A DNA stretch of 64,000 bases from Euglena gracilis (Eukaryota; Euglenida; Euglenophyceae; Euglenales). Made by a program: the position numbers and the translations under genes. The stretch is taken from the NCBI GenBank assembly GCA_039621445.1, contig CP154956.1, forward strand, positions 9,671,443 to 9,735,442, given 5' to 3'. Below the pieces are notes generated by a model. The model did not search any database, was not told where the DNA came from, and saw nothing but the letters and a program-made list of their open reading frames with translations. Numbering within the stretch: position 1 is the first letter of the stretch; the number at the start of each line of letters is the position of its first letter. Positions 63,782 to 64,000 of this stretch are shown piece after piece.

Positions 63782-64000
63782 GTACCCTCCCCGCATCCCC
63801 AACCCAGGGCTTTGTCAAGCGGGTTATGCAGTCAGACACGTGTGCGCGCACTCACGCATGCACACTCACGCACACACATGCACATGTGCACTCAAGTGTG
63901 AAACAAAATGCTCTTAAGAACAAAACACTGTATGTATGCATCTGTTTGTCCCAGTTGTCCAAGTCAAAAAAACAAACATTAACAGGATTTAAAGAAAATT
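63782..64000. other. Right edge, non-coding
   Basis: (CACA/CGCA)-rich microsatellite at 63,838-63,905, then A-rich intron-like sequence. The gene continues off the window. Confidence 0.5.

Overview
This window looks like nuclear DNA of a unicellular eukaryote, most likely an alga or other protist with a large, repeat-rich genome. The reasons are short GT-AG exons separated by kilobase introns, long poly-C/poly-G and poly-A/poly-T runs, many terminal-inverted-repeat (TIR) elements, large microsatellite blocks, and no operons or bacterial-type genes. I cannot name the species, and no rRNA or tRNA gene was recognised.

Host genes run on the + strand as short exons of balanced base composition in very long introns. 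From about 45.7 kb to the right edge the exons fall into two recognisable groups. Exons at 45.70-46.31, 50.59-51.48 and 53.02-53.11 kb carry pieces of cold-shock domains (CSDs). Exons at 58.41, 59.52, 60.75, 62.23 and probably 63.71 kb match in order the N-terminal module of ZNFX1/NFX1-type helicases; the helicase domain itself would lie beyond the window. Helical exons at 54.05, 54.32, 57.24 and 57.64 kb sit between them. One multi-CSD plus ZNFX1-like gene is possible but unproven. Left of 45 kb, scattered exons are mostly proline-rich or acidic, including a family of near-identical cassette exons at 11.87, 24.91, 28.44 and 28.94 kb. Possible gene ends (stop plus AATAAA) occur at 11.80 and 27.69 kb.

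The clearest unit is an 11.0-kb DNA transposon at 13,608-24,621 with 27-bp TIRs (26/27 matching) and a 5-bp ATCGT flanking duplication. It carries two spliced minus-strand genes. The first (23,417-19,882) is a roughly 830-residue transposase-like protein. The second (19,178-15,031) is a roughly 996-residue protein with a ParB/sulfiredoxin-like segment and a basic-acidic tail; this copy has two frameshifts and an in-frame TAG. About 24 copies of a GCGCGCAATTGCGC-type palindrome lie in its introns and spacers and none in its exons.

A second large element (2,968-7,712) has long imperfect TIRs of about 255-270 bp and its own, different palindrome, GAATGCGCAnnTGCGCATTC, in about 13 copies. The rest is filled with small elements: poly-C-tipped TIR elements flanked by TA (49.6, 61.4, 35.4 and 25.4 kb), a hAT-like element with a perfect 8-bp duplication (54.9 kb), an inverted duplicate pair (53.6 and 61.3 kb), tandem repeats at 12.6 and 48 kb, and 1.3 kb of tetranucleotide microsatellites at 41.2-42.5 kb.

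Several reading frames break at homopolymers (C7 at 19.15 kb, G7 at 46.16 kb, A9 at 45.77 kb). Changing each run by one base restores a coherent exon, so residual assembly indels are likely.
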